Positions 16,231-26,333 are shown, counted from the stretch's first letter. The stretch is DNA of 64,000 nt from Streptomyces zaomyceticus (GCF_014656215.1 NZ_BNBZ01000011.1:184105-248104); one strand, 5' to 3'. Made by a program: numbers and translations. Notes: a model not told the origin generated them from the letters alone.

Positions 16231-18069
16231 GTGGGGAACAAGCACGTGGCCGGACTCGACAATGTGAAGCTCAAGGCGCTCCTGGCAGATGTGGCGTCAG
16301 GCTCTCTTCAACTGCCCGACTTCCAGCGTGACTGGAAGTGGGACGACGATCGAATTCGCGCCATTGTCGCGACGGTGACGCTCGACTACCCCCTGGGCGT
16401 GGTGATGACGCTGGAGACAGGGGGCGACTCACCCTTCCGCGCCCGAGCCCTCACCGGTGCGCAGGTGGCGGAGGGCGTGGCGCCCGGCCTGCTGCTCCTC
16501 GACGGACAGCAGCGTCTCACTTCGCTGTTCCAAGCTCTGTTCCAGGACAGTCCCGTCGAGACCACTGATGCGCGGGGCAACCCTGTCAGGCGCTGGTACT
16601 ACGTGGACATCAAGAACGCCATCGGCTCGCCCGCGGATCGCGACGAGGCCATCGTGTCCGTGCCGGAGGACAAGGTCCAGCGGTCCAACTTCGCCCGGAA
16701 CGTCGTTCATGACCTGACCACCGCCGAAGGCGAGTGCGCTGCAGGACTCTTCCCCCTCAGCATCGTCTTCGACACCGCGAAGGTGAATGCATGGCGACGA
16801 GCGTACGAGAAGATGGACGACGGTCATTTCGACCGGTGGAGCCGGTTCGAGGAGCAGGTTCTCGAACCCGTGCGCTCCTTCCAGGTGCCCATGATCAAAC
16901 TGGCCGCCTCCACTTCCATGGACGCCGTGTGCGCCGTCTTCGAGCGAGTGAACACAGGGGGTGTTCCCCTCAACGTCTTCGAGCTCCTGACAGCTACCTA
17001 CGCCGGTGACCGGGCCTACCGCGAGCGGACCGGCGACTACTACCAGCTGCCCCTGGTCTGGCGGGCGATCAAGGAGGATCTGGCCGGCCGTCATCCCGTG
17101 TTCGGACGGCTCGAGGCGGGCATCGACGACGGACTGAGCAGCAGCGATTTCCTGCAGGCCGTGGCGCTGGTGCGCACGTGGTCCCGGAAGCAGGACGGGC
17201 AGGGCACCGGCGTCTCCTGCAAACGCCGTGACCTCCTCGAGCTCCCCCTGGCGGACTTCGAGTCGCTCGCGCCGCGGCTCGCCAAGGCGTTCGCATGGGC
17301 GGGCGCCTTCCTGGAGAAGCAGTGCATCGTGCGCGCTGCCGAGCTGCCCTACCGCACCCAGCTGGTACCGCTCGCCGCTGTCAGGGCCATCCTCGGGGAG
17401 GCGACCGACACGCTCGGTGCGGAAGACATGATCACGCAGTGGTACTGGTGCGGCGTGCTCGGTGAGATGTACGGCGGCTCCACCGAGACCCGCTTCACGC
17501 GGGACGTCGAACAGCTGGTGGCATGGGTCCGGCGTGAGGGGCCCGCCCCGGAGACCGTCACCGACGCCTACTTCTTCCCGGAGCGGCTGGACACGCTCAC
17601 CACCCGGAACAGCGCTGCCTACAAGGGAATCTATGCCCTGCTCATCAAACAGGGCGCTGTGGACTGGCACTACACGGAGACGCCGCTGAAGCCCGGCCTG
17701 ATGGACGAGTACGGCGTAGACGTCCGGCACATCTTCCCCCGAGCCTGGGTGCGTCGGCAGTACGGCGGGGCCAAGACCTTCCCAGCCAACTCCATCGTCA
17801 ACAAGACACCGCTGTCTCTGCGCGCGGCCCAGGCCCTCACCGGCGCACCCGGTACCTATCTCGACTCACTCGCCGCTGCCTCCGACATGCGCCGTGAGTG
17901 GTTCGACGACGTCATCGCGACGCATCTGATCGATCCGTACTTCCTGAGGACGAACGATTACGAGGCGTTCTACACGGCACGGGCCAAGCAGCTCGAGGAC
18001 ATGGTGTACGCAGCCATGGGCAAGCGGACGATCCTGCGCGACATGACCGATGGCAAGGCGGCCAAGTGA
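16231..18069 (+). CDS. DUF262 protein with C-terminal HNH (DUF1524-like) nuclease domain
   Basis: A 612-residue protein. The N-terminal DUF262 domain (ParB/sulfiredoxin fold) has LQLPDFQRDWKW and the DGQQR signature (LLLLDGQQRLTSLFQ, residues 91-95), the NTP-binding/hydrolysis motif of GmrS-type enzymes. FERVNTGGVPLNVFELL is another family motif. Near residue 500, VRHIFPRAWV and NSIVNKTPLS supply the His and Asn residues of an HNH fold like DUF1524. GmrSD-type proteins with this architecture cut modified DNA. The first GTG (16231) has AGG directly abutting it; a GTG at 16246 with GGGG nine bases upstream may be the real start. It overlaps the CBS-HEPN gene by GTGA and lies antiparallel inside the BREX locus. 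Confidence 0.82.
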   Translation: MGNKHVAGLDNVKLKALLADVASGSLQLPDFQRDWKWDDDRIRAIVATVTLDYPLGVVMTLETGGDSPFRARALTGAQVAEGVAPGLLLLDGQQRLTSLFQALFQDSPVETTDARGNPVRRWYYVDIKNAIGSPADRDEAIVSVPEDKVQRSNFARNVVHDLTTAEGECAAGLFPLSIVFDTAKVNAWRRAYEKMDDGHFDRWSRFEEQVLEPVRSFQVPMIKLAASTSMDAVCAVFERVNTGGVPLNVFELLTATYAGDRAYRERTGDYYQLPLVWRAIKEDLAGRHPVFGRLEAGIDDGLSSSDFLQAVALVRTWSRKQDGQGTGVSCKRRDLLELPLADFESLAPRLAKAFAWAGAFLEKQCIVRAAELPYRTQLVPLAAVRAILGEATDTLGAEDMITQWYWCGVLGEMYGGSTETRFTRDVEQLVAWVRREGPAPETVTDAYFFPERLDTLTTRNSAAYKGIYALLIKQGAVDWHYTETPLKPGLMDEYGVDVRHIFPRAWVRRQYGGAKTFPANSIVNKTPLSLRAAQALTGAPGTYLDSLAAASDMRREWFDDVIATHLIDPYFLRTNDYEAFYTARAKQLEDMVYAAMGKRTILRDMTDGKAAK

Positions 18070-19112
18070 GCCAGAAGCCGAGCACCGAAGACCTTCTCGC
18101 GCTCAAGGGAACAGAGATCCCCCTCCGGGAACTGCTGGACCTGTTCGATGTGCGGGTGCGCCGGCCGTGGAACGTGCACGACATCGCGCAAGCACTGACC
18201 GACGCGGGGCTCGCCACTCTGCCGGACTTCGCCAACTGCGCTCCGGGCGAGCGGGTCCAGATCGTTGCCTTCGCCACTGCCGCGCAGGTCACGCCCGAGC
18301 CCGACGACGCGGACGATGCAGAGAGGGATCCGCTTCCGTCGGCCGCGCTGCCGCAGCGGCTCCGGATCGGTGACCTGCCCTCCGCGCGCGGCGGGGTGCG
18401 ATGCGTGTCCATCACTTCTGAGCTCTCTCAGGCGACGTACCTGATGCGCCAACGCGGGTACGCCCAGATCCCCGTCACGACGGGCATGACGACCCTGCAC
18501 GGAGTGATCACCTGGCGTTCCCTGGCCCTCATGTACGAGGTGGGTAAGGAGAGCAGCCTGGAGAACGCCATGCAGCAGGAGTCACTGCCGGTGGCCGACG
18601 CGCGGCAGGAGTTCTTCGCGTGCCTGCCCATGCTCTCGGAGCACGGCTACCTTCTGGTCCGAGGCGAGGACGGAAGTCTGTCCGGCATCGTGACCCAGTC
18701 GCACGTGGTCCACCGCTTTGAGAGCGCCGCCCGCCCCTTCTTCCTGCTCGGCGAGATCGAATCTCTCCTGCGCCGGTGGCTGGGAGCCAAGCTCACCGAA
18801 GAAGCGATCAAGGCGGTTCAGACGAACAAGAAGGCCGAGCACCGCTCCGGACGGGTCGAGGATCTGACGTTCGGCGACTACGTCTATCTCCTCAACGGGG
18901 AGCAGAAGAAGCAGGCCATGGCACAACAGGCGGACCTCAACTGGGCCGCGCTCCAGTGCGAATCCCTGGACCGCGGCCAGTTCGTCCGTCATCTGCAGCG
19001 TGTGAAGGACGTTCGGAACCGCATCGCTCATTTCGATGCGGAGCCTTTGCCTCTCGCGTCGATGCGTGAGCTAACGGCCTTCACGACCCTGCTGCGGGAC
19101 TACGTCGGCTGA
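18066..19112 (+). CDS. CBS-domain protein with C-terminal HEPN (Rx4H) domain
   Basis: 348 residues, GTG start overlapping the DUF262 stop as GTGA, so expression is coupled. The N-terminal 70 residues look like a helical DNA-binding-like region (ELLDLFDVRVRRPWNVHDI). A CBS pair covers about residues 105-215 (YLMRQRGYAQIPVTTG and GYLLVRGEDGSLSGIVTQS), predicted to bind an adenosine nucleotide. The C-terminal segment ends with VKDVRNRIAHFDAEP, whose RNxxxH is the active-site motif of HEPN RNases (R at about 317, H at 322). I infer a nucleotide-sensing RNase or its regulator acting with the DUF262 partner. The HEPN could be catalytically silent. There are 9 bases to the convergent pglZ stop and no terminator. 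Confidence 0.75.
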   Translation: MSQKPSTEDLLALKGTEIPLRELLDLFDVRVRRPWNVHDIAQALTDAGLATLPDFANCAPGERVQIVAFATAAQVTPEPDDADDAERDPLPSAALPQRLRIGDLPSARGGVRCVSITSELSQATYLMRQRGYAQIPVTTGMTTLHGVITWRSLALMYEVGKESSLENAMQQESLPVADARQEFFACLPMLSEHGYLLVRGEDGSLSGIVTQSHVVHRFESAARPFFLLGEIESLLRRWLGAKLTEEAIKAVQTNKKAEHRSGRVEDLTFGDYVYLLNGEQKKQAMAQQADLNWAALQCESLDRGQFVRHLQRVKDVRNRIAHFDAEPLPLASMRELTAFTTLLRDYVG

Positions 19113-19121
19113 CCCACCGCC

Positions 19122-22016
19122 TCACACCCCGAACTGCAGCTGCAGCAGACTCCTGTCGAGACGGAGAGTCCGTCCGTCTGGCAGGGTCTGCAGGACCTGA
19201 ACCCCGTCGTAATTGAGGAGCTGCCGCAGCACCGCGGCGAAGCCGTCCGCGCGGGTGGCGGGGTAGTCGACGCGCTGTGCCACAGCCGTCACGGGCAAGG
19301 TGCCTCCGGCCTCCAGGAGTGCCCGGATCGCCTTCTCCAGCTTGTCCAGGGGCGGCTTGCGGGCCAGTAGTCCGACCTGGTCCTGGAACGCCTCGGACGC
19401 GAGCAGTGCCGTGATCAGCGCATCGTCCGGCGCGACCAGAACGGGTGTGACCAGGGCGTCCTCGTGTTCGGCCGCCGGAACCAGAGCGACGTCGAAGAGG
19501 GAGTCGTGCGTCTGGGCCAGTTCGGCCTGCGCCTTCGTCGGCTTGTGCCGGTTCTGCTTCTCCGGACGGGCGGCAGCCGACGCCGAGACCGGAACCGCGT
19601 TCTGGCGGGGCGTGTGCCCGTCGAGCAACCACCATGCCGGACGCTGATCACCCAGCTCTCGCCAGCCGCCGGGCGGAGTGGCGCCGAAGGGCAGGAAAGC
19701 GAGTACGGGGATGGTGAACTCACGCAGGGCCGCGCCGCCGTGGTAGCCGGCCTTGAGCGAGGTGTAGCGGGAGTCGGCGTCCCAGAGGGCGACGATCGAG
19801 CCGCCCGGCTCGGGCCAGACCACGCGGGGGCCCGACAGGGCGACCTCCGTGGCTTCCAGGGGGCCGCCGGGGGAGCGGTGGCGGGCGGAGTCCGGGGCAC
19901 CGGCATCCACCTTGACCCCGCGCCGGTCCACGACGTGGCCATGGTCGCTGGTGAGGATCACCGCCATGCCCTGAGCCGCGGCGACCCGCAGCAGATCGCG
20001 CAGCCGCCCTATCTCGTCGAGGTGCCAGGACCCGTCACCGAGCTTCTGCTCCTTCGCGAGCCGGTCGTCGATGGTGTTCAGTACGACCGCGACGTGCGTG
20101 CGCCCGTCAGCGAGGGCCTCCGTGAGTGCCGGACCGAACGTGTCCCCTGAGCCGTCGGCGCGCAGATCGTCCTTGTGGAAGACCGCGGCCGGCTCCCCGC
20201 CCCAGAAGGCGTGGGCGGGGAAAAGCTTCTTCTCCTCCGCCTGTGTGCCCTTCAGCAGTCGGCCCGCGAACAGGGACGTCCGGCAGACGGCCGTCAGCGT
20301 GGGCAGAGCCGCGGCCATCGCGCGACGGCGGGGTGCACCTTCGTCCAGCGGATCGAACTCGGCCCATGAGGCCCGCAGTTCCTCTCCAAGCTCACTGGCG
20401 ATCGCGGCGCTCATCCCGTCCAGGACCAGCAGGAGCACGCGGCGGTCGGCCCCGCCCCGTACGACCGGCTTCACCACGCGGTCGAGGAAGGTCTCCACGG
20501 TCAGCATCGTGCCGGGTCGGGTACCGGCGGTGGTCCATCCGGCCAAGGCGCGAGCGAAGTCACCGTCGATCTCGTGGCGCTTGCGGCGCACCTGACGGCC
20601 GAGCGTGTCGTACGCCGATTTCAGGACGGGGTCCGGGTCGCCGCCCGCCTCGATGTGCTCGAGCGCCCGGTCCACCCACCCGGTTTCGGTGATGTGGCGT
20701 TGCAGGGCATCGGCCACCGTGTCCGAGGTGACGGCCGGGTCACCGGCCAGCCACTGGGCCAGCCGCCGACCCATCCGGGCCCGTTCCACCCGGGCCCGTG
20801 CCTCCGGCCCGTCGGCCTGCCTGTGCTCGCCCAGGGCGCGTACGGCGTCCGCGACGGTGTGGGGCTCCCCGGCGGCCAGAGCCCGGCCCACTGCTGCGAA
20901 ACGTGCTTCGAGGCCCGCGGCCAGCAGCGCGCTGGCCTTGGCGGCATCCTCGGCGCCGAACTGGCGGACCAGCGCGGAGGCCCGGTCCAGGACGGTGTCA
21001 CTGAGTCGGCGGGCCTCGCGCACCGCTTCCGCGTCGCCGCCGGCGCGGGACGCGGAGGTCAGCAGCGCGGCCACGTACTCCTCGGAAGCGATCCCGAACC
21101 GGGACACGACGAGGTCGAGCTCCTCACCCCTGGCGAGGGGCTGCTCGCCCAACCACCGTTCGGCTCGCCCGCGAGCCCGGTAGACGGCGGCGTCCGGCTC
21201 GCAGTGGACCCACAGCGCGGCGCAGACGAGCCCGAAGGCCACCGCGTCGGGGCCGTGTTCGGCCTCGACCAGCGCGAGGAGTGCCCGTCCGGCGTGACCC
21301 GCCTGGTCCTCCTCGCCGAGGAACGCGGACAGCCCCTCCCGCTCCGGACGGCGGAGCTTCAGCAGGAGTTCGGGCCCGCCGGCGGTCAGGGACCAGCCGA
21401 ACAGCGTCTGCGGGTCCAGGGTGTCGCCGGCCGGGGCCCGGCCCGAGGACTCCGCCTCGCTGTCGTACCGGCCCAGCCGCAACCTGCGCAGGGCCAGGGA
21501 GCTGAGGGCGGTGCGCCGGGAGAGCATGCCGCCGGCGACGGGCGGCCAGCCGCCTTTCGGCGGGGTCGCGTCCAACAGTGCCTCAGCGGCCCAGTTGGAA
21601 TCCTTGAGCCGGGGATCGACCTGCTGGGCGCGGAACGCGTCGCGGACCACGTCCCAGCTGTCGACGGTGTCGACGCGCTTCTTGTGCGCGCGCGCCAGGA
21701 TGGCGGGATCCAGCTCGTTCTGCTCGCGGTCGGTCAGGACGACGAGTACGGCCGGTCCGGGCAATGTGCCGTCGAGATGGTCCAGCAGCAGCTCGTGCAC
21801 GGCCAGTGGCGACGGCGCGGCTGCGATGCGAGCCGTCAGCCCGTCCCCCCAGGAAGGCTCGGCCGGACCCTCCCACTGCGGCGCCGAGCGCAACAGCACG
21901 GCACGGCGCCGGTCGTTGCCGCTCAGGGACGCGGTGAGGGAGCTCTGGGACGACAGGTACTGGGTGACGGTCGCGAGGTTCAGGCGCACGGCGACGGCGG
22001 GGGAGGCGACGCTCAT
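19122..22016 (-). CDS. pglZ: BREX-2 alkaline-phosphatase-fold protein PglZ
   Basis: 964 residues. The PglZ phosphatase fold is seen from VLLLVLDGMSAAIASEL (about 500) through AVVLNTIDDRLAK and VILTSDHGHVVDRRG (about 660), with the metal-binding Asp and His residues of the alkaline phosphatase superfamily. The long N-terminal region is helical and the C-terminal 120 residues form a winged-helix-like tail (VAQRVDYPATRADGFAAVLRQLL). The start is the ATG before SVASPAV, which gives a 4-base ATGA overlap with pglY. PglZ is the signature component of all BREX systems and works with the methyltransferase PglX. Confidence 0.92.
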   Translation of the reverse strand: MSVASPAVAVRLNLATVTQYLSSQSSLTASLSGNDRRRAVLLRSAPQWEGPAEPSWGDGLTARIAAAPSPLAVHELLLDHLDGTLPGPAVLVVLTDREQNELDPAILARAHKKRVDTVDSWDVVRDAFRAQQVDPRLKDSNWAAEALLDATPPKGGWPPVAGGMLSRRTALSSLALRRLRLGRYDSEAESSGRAPAGDTLDPQTLFGWSLTAGGPELLLKLRRPEREGLSAFLGEEDQAGHAGRALLALVEAEHGPDAVAFGLVCAALWVHCEPDAAVYRARGRAERWLGEQPLARGEELDLVVSRFGIASEEYVAALLTSASRAGGDAEAVREARRLSDTVLDRASALVRQFGAEDAAKASALLAAGLEARFAAVGRALAAGEPHTVADAVRALGEHRQADGPEARARVERARMGRRLAQWLAGDPAVTSDTVADALQRHITETGWVDRALEHIEAGGDPDPVLKSAYDTLGRQVRRKRHEIDGDFARALAGWTTAGTRPGTMLTVETFLDRVVKPVVRGGADRRVLLLVLDGMSAAIASELGEELRASWAEFDPLDEGAPRRRAMAAALPTLTAVCRTSLFAGRLLKGTQAEEKKLFPAHAFWGGEPAAVFHKDDLRADGSGDTFGPALTEALADGRTHVAVVLNTIDDRLAKEQKLGDGSWHLDEIGRLRDLLRVAAAQGMAVILTSDHGHVVDRRGVKVDAGAPDSARHRSPGGPLEATEVALSGPRVVWPEPGGSIVALWDADSRYTSLKAGYHGGAALREFTIPVLAFLPFGATPPGGWRELGDQRPAWWLLDGHTPRQNAVPVSASAAARPEKQNRHKPTKAQAELAQTHDSLFDVALVPAAEHEDALVTPVLVAPDDALITALLASEAFQDQVGLLARKPPLDKLEKAIRALLEAGGTLPVTAVAQRVDYPATRADGFAAVLRQLLNYDGVQVLQTLPDGRTLRLDRSLLQLQFGV

Positions 22017-25000
22017 CGGCCGACCACCCGCCACGTGATCTCCACGGTGACGCCGGGCTCGGCAGCGGCCAGCTCGGCCAGCTCCGCCTGGAGCTCGGCC
22101 ACCGCGTGCGAGGCCGTCGTCGTACGCACCCCGCTCGTGCGGTGCTTCCGGGCAGGGGTGGACGGCTCTGTCTGAGACCCCTCGTAGGGAATCCGCGGAT
22201 CGCTGGTCTTCGTGTCCAGCGGAACATCGGCCGGGCCCTGGGGGCCGGGACTCGGGGCCACCGGCGGCGGAGAGACCGCACGGTTCCGCTTGAGCAGAGC
22301 CAGCACCTCGCGCTGGGTGCGGACGAGGGCTTCCTCCAGCTTGTCCGTCCGCTGCTGGTCGCTGCGGGCGACATTGCGCAGGGAGTCGAGGAGCGCCTCG
22401 CCCTCGGGGCCTTCGGCCGAGGCCAGCTCCAGAGTGCTCCAGGAGGTCGCGGCGAGCGCTTCGGCCACCTTCCGGGCCTGCTTGACCGAGGTCCCGTACT
22501 GTTCGGCGGTCATCGCGCCGAGGTCGAAACGGGCGAGGGCCTCCACCGTCTTCTTCGCTCCGGCCGCTCCCTGGCCGGCCGTGCCGTTCAGGGCCTTGAG
22601 CAGCTCCACGGCCCGCCGGGCGAGTGCGAGGCGCCCGGTCTCGGCCGTCTGGTCGAGGTGCAGGAAACCGGCGTGCTCGTCCAGCCGCTCCGCCAGCTCG
22701 GCGGCGGCCTCCTGAACTCCGCGGGCCTGCTCGGTGATCTGCCGGGCGAACTGGTTCACGATGCGTCCGCGCAGCAGGGTGGGCGCCGGCTGCCCGAAGA
22801 CGGCCGCGAAGCGCTGCCTGGCGGACTCCCAGTCCTCGAGGGAGGGCAGGGGCTGACTGCGCAGGGCGTCGCGGTCCTTGATCTGCGCCGGCTCGGGAGC
22901 CGGGTCGAGCGGCATGCCTTCGCGCACCCAGACCCGGTCGTCCATCTCGGCGAAGGCCGCCACGACGAGCCGCCCGAGGAAGTCCGGCAGCCCGCGCGGG
23001 GCCGGCTTGTCGGTCCAGTCGGTGAGCGTGATCAGGGTGAGGTCGCCGGTGGCGCCGCTCTCGCGGGCGAGCTGGCGGAAGTGGTCGGCCCAGTACGGGG
23101 ACAGCTCGAAGTACGCCTCCTTCTGCTGCCCGAGACGCAGCGGCCCCGCGATCCGCTTCATCAGCGCCCGGTCGCCGGCCGGAACCTCGGCGCGGCCGTC
23201 GCGCGCCTCTGCCGCTGCACGGACGTGCGTGAAGACCTTCTTGGCGTCGGCGGCCTTGACGACCGTGCCGGTCTGGTCGGGGTCGAAGTCCGGGTGGTCC
23301 GGAAACTGCGTCGCCAGCAGCTTGCCCGCGATGTGCCGGATGCCGTCGCGCAGCGACTGGCCGAAGGAGAGGGTGAGCCCTTCGACCTCGCGCAGCGATT
23401 CCAGGTGGTCGCCGAAGCCCAGCTCCACGTCCGTGGGCTTCTTCTCGGCGAGTCCGTACGCCTGCTTGAAGGCCGCCTTGACGGTCTTGAGCAGGGACTC
23501 GCGCTGGGTCTCCAGGAGCCCCTTGGCCCGGGCACGGTTGTCGGCGTTCAGGTGGCCGGCGTACTGGCTGTCGAAGCGCTGGTCGTCGGCGAGGGCCTTG
23601 TCGATGACGACGAGGCGGCAGAAGTCCCCGTACCGCTGGCTGGAGAGGTGGGTGGGCAGCCAGGCGACGGTGCGCGACCGCTCGCCCTGCTGCTTCTCGC
23701 GCAGGCGCCGGATGCGGTTGGCGTCCTCGACGGGACCGTACTCGCCGTCGTCGAACGGGAGGTCGACGGCGATGCGCCAGCGGCCGTCCTCGCGGGGCAT
23801 CAGGTCGTGGTCGGGCAGCTCGTCCTCGTCCGCCATGTTCCCGAAGATGACCTCGACGGAGCGGTTCGTACCGCGCCAGACGAACTGCAGCTCTTCGACC
23901 AACTGGCCGTGGCTGACGTCGAGCTCCTCGGCGAGCAGGCGCTTGGCGAGGGCGAGGCGGTTGCCCGGGTTGTTGTTGACGTTGGCGTTCGCGATGACCG
24001 AGTCGACGTCGACGCCGGAGAGCTCCAGGCGGACGCCCGGGTTGGTGTCGGTGCCGGTCTCCTTGATCTCCGGGAAGCGGCCGGCCCAGTCGGCGACCTT
24101 GTTCTTCAGGATGCCGTACTCGCGGCCGGGGATCGGGGCGACGACCGAGCCGTAGTTGAGTGCGGACAGCCTGCGGATCGTCAGGTCGGCGAGGGCCGGC
24201 ACGCTCGGCGCGAGGGCTGAGAGCAGGAGGGTGCCGATGATCCGGTTGTCACCGACGAAGGTCTTCACCCGGCCGCGCAGCGCCGCGTCGGTGATGCTCT
24301 CGGGGCGGTGGGTGTACTGCTCGATGTCCTCCTCCGACACGTTGTACGTGGCGAGGAGGAACGGGCGCAGCTTGGTCCGGTACAGCTTGTCCGCCGCCTC
24401 GAAGACGACCTTGAGGCTGTCGGTGAACGGCTTGTCGCCGCCCGCTGTGATCAGCGGATACAGGTCGCCGACCGGGATGAGGTCGCCCAGGCGCAGCTCG
24501 TGGCGGTGGTCGGCGAGGAGCTGGCCCATCAGCTTCATGCCGGTGCGGTTGCGCTGGAGCGCGGAGGAGACGTGGACGAGGGTGTCCATGAAGGCGGGGG
24601 AGAAGGGGTAGGTGAGCCGGAAGCTCTCCTCGTCGGCGCCGACGCCGTCGGCCCCGCGGTCGGAACCGAGAAGGGTGTCCCACACCTCCTGGCGGACCTT
24701 ACGGGTCTTCTCGAACTCGGCCGTGATGAGCGCGGCGGCCTCGGTGTCCTTGGGCTGGAGGAGGCGGGCGTGTGCGACCTGGGGGAGGTTGCGGTCCTCC
24801 AGGGTGATCTTGTCGAACCGGCCGGAAGCCTGGTTGAGGGTGTCCTGGATGGAGGACTCGGCTGCCCCGGACAGCTCCTCGCCGACCAGCTCGCGCAGGT
24901 CGCGCTGGCGGGCGATGAAGGACACGATCGGGATGGCCCGGCGGGCGTCGGCGCCCTCCACGAAGTTGGTGATCTTGCCGGCCTCGCGGCCCACGAACTT

Positions 25001-25909
25001 CTGGTCGTGGATGAGGGTGGCCAACCACAGGATCAGCTCGTCGAGGAAGAGGATCAGGCCGTCGTACCCGAGGGACTTGGCGTGCTCGGCGATGACGGAC
25101 AGGCCGGCGTCGAGCGAGATGAAGCCGTGCTCGTTCTCGTGCGCGTTCTGGGTGAAGCCGGGCAGCAGGTTCGTGCTCGCGTCCTGGACCAGACGGGCGC
25201 GCAGCTCCACGGGGGTGGAGGGGGTGACGAGGTTGAGCGCGTACCCCGACTCGTGGATCTCCTCGGCGGCGAGCGCGGTGTCGAGGAGGGCGGAGGTCCA
25301 GGCGAAGGACTCGCCCCACTCGTCGTCCTCGTCCGCCTCCCCGCCGATTGCGCCCAGGCCCTTGATGACGGCCTCGTCTCCCATCCGCTCGCGCATGGCG
25401 TGGATGTCGGCGAAGAGGGAGTCGGTGCGGTAGACCCGGGGGGTCGGCGCCTCGGGGTGGAGCTTCTTGACGTGGCTCACGTACGTGCCGAGGACCCGCT
25501 GCTCCAGGGCCTTCGCGCCGAGCATGTGATACGGCACGAGCAGGAACTTCTTGCCGTCCGTGGTGAGCCACTCGTGCTTGGTCAGCACGGAGTCGAAGTC
25601 GGCGCGGCGGTGGGCGGCCGGGCTGCCGCTGAGCAGGGCGTGCAGCACGGCCATGAAGTGCGACTTACCGGAACCGAAGGAACCGTGGAGGTACGCGGCC
25701 TTGGAGGTGTGCCCGTCGAGGGAGGCCTTGATGAGGCCGAGGGCCTCGTCGAAGTTCTCCAGCAGCCGTTCCGTGACGACGTAGTCCTTGAGCGCGAGCT
25801 CGGCACCCTCGGGGGTGGTGGCCTCGGAGAGCTGAAGGACGAAGTCGGACGTGGAGATCGACTCCTTGATGTTGATCACATCGCGGAGGAGGGGCGGCTG
25901 CTGGGCCAT
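22013..25909 (-). CDS. pglY: BREX-2 ATPase PglY
   Basis: A 1298-residue P-loop ATPase, the type 2 counterpart of BrxC. Walker A HGSFGSGKSHFMAVLHAL is near residue 75 and the Walker B-like GLILFLDELILWLATL near 290. SFIARQRDLREL is another conserved stretch. The middle and C-terminal parts are long helical regions with charged coiled-coil-like segments (for example AAAELAERLDEHAG and RTDKLEEALVRTQREVLALLK), followed by a Pro-rich linker and a C-terminal tail. It is first in the pglYZ unit, and the AGGTGAG ribosome-binding site is rather far (11 bases) from the ATG. The 181-base upstream spacer shows no convincing promoter. Confidence 0.92.
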   Translation of the reverse strand: MAQQPPLLRDVINIKESISTSDFVLQLSEATTPEGAELALKDYVVTERLLENFDEALGLIKASLDGHTSKAAYLHGSFGSGKSHFMAVLHALLSGSPAAHRRADFDSVLTKHEWLTTDGKKFLLVPYHMLGAKALEQRVLGTYVSHVKKLHPEAPTPRVYRTDSLFADIHAMRERMGDEAVIKGLGAIGGEADEDDEWGESFAWTSALLDTALAAEEIHESGYALNLVTPSTPVELRARLVQDASTNLLPGFTQNAHENEHGFISLDAGLSVIAEHAKSLGYDGLILFLDELILWLATLIHDQKFVGREAGKITNFVEGADARRAIPIVSFIARQRDLRELVGEELSGAAESSIQDTLNQASGRFDKITLEDRNLPQVAHARLLQPKDTEAAALITAEFEKTRKVRQEVWDTLLGSDRGADGVGADEESFRLTYPFSPAFMDTLVHVSSALQRNRTGMKLMGQLLADHRHELRLGDLIPVGDLYPLITAGGDKPFTDSLKVVFEAADKLYRTKLRPFLLATYNVSEEDIEQYTHRPESITDAALRGRVKTFVGDNRIIGTLLLSALAPSVPALADLTIRRLSALNYGSVVAPIPGREYGILKNKVADWAGRFPEIKETGTDTNPGVRLELSGVDVDSVIANANVNNNPGNRLALAKRLLAEELDVSHGQLVEELQFVWRGTNRSVEVIFGNMADEDELPDHDLMPREDGRWRIAVDLPFDDGEYGPVEDANRIRRLREKQQGERSRTVAWLPTHLSSQRYGDFCRLVVIDKALADDQRFDSQYAGHLNADNRARAKGLLETQRESLLKTVKAAFKQAYGLAEKKPTDVELGFGDHLESLREVEGLTLSFGQSLRDGIRHIAGKLLATQFPDHPDFDPDQTGTVVKAADAKKVFTHVRAAAEARDGRAEVPAGDRALMKRIAGPLRLGQQKEAYFELSPYWADHFRQLARESGATGDLTLITLTDWTDKPAPRGLPDFLGRLVVAAFAEMDDRVWVREGMPLDPAPEPAQIKDRDALRSQPLPSLEDWESARQRFAAVFGQPAPTLLRGRIVNQFARQITEQARGVQEAAAELAERLDEHAGFLHLDQTAETGRLALARRAVELLKALNGTAGQGAAGAKKTVEALARFDLGAMTAEQYGTSVKQARKVAEALAATSWSTLELASAEGPEGEALLDSLRNVARSDQQRTDKLEEALVRTQREVLALLKRNRAVSPPPVAPSPGPQGPADVPLDTKTSDPRIPYEGSQTEPSTPARKHRTSGVRTTTASHAVAELQAELAELAAAEPGVTVEITWRVVGR

Positions 25910-26090
25910 TGCGCGTCTCGCTCACCTTCTGACGGCCGTCGCCGTCGCTGTCCGTGCCGGTACCGGGACAAGTTCCTCGGCACATTGTCCGACATCATCG
26001 CTGGTTACGGGGCTGATGGCCGGAAATCTCCCGTGGATCAGGATGGCATCGGGCACTGACAACGACGGGCTGAGGGGGCGGGAGGCCGGC

Positions 26091-26333
26091 TCACCCGCTC
26101 GGACGGGGCTTGCGGCTTCGGGCGTTCACCTCCGCGAGGCGGGCACGGAGGGCTTCGGATGGGCTGAGGGGCTCGGTGTCTTCCGGGTCCGCGTCCCATT
26201 CCCGGCCGCCGGCGAGGGGGCGGAGCCGGAGGTACGGGCCGAGGCGGTCGGTGACGATGCCGAGGCGGTTGTGGTGGGTGTCGCGGACGATCTCACCGAG
26301 GGCGGGGCGGCCGTGGTGAGGTTCGGCCGTCAC
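26091..26333 (-). CDS. Small hypothetical protein with SH3-like strand pattern
   Basis: 80 residues. The segment GEIVRDTHHNRLGIVTDRLG followed by YLRLRPLAGGREWDADP looks like a small beta-barrel (KOW/SH3-like) domain, and the tail is helical and basic (RLAEVNARSRKPR). GTG start overlaps the upstream gene's stop as GTGA. I recognise it as one of the small proteins often encoded divergently from XRE/DUF397 pairs in Streptomyces, but no function is known. Confidence 0.6.
   Translation of the reverse strand: MTAEPHHGRPALGEIVRDTHHNRLGIVTDRLGPYLRLRPLAGGREWDADPEDTEPLSPSEALRARLAEVNARSRKPRPSG

Noticed and set aside
22106..26059. Long plus-strand open frames opposite pglY
   Set aside because: Compositionally typical antisense frames of a GC-rich gene; no motif is recognisable and PglY is certain on the other strand.
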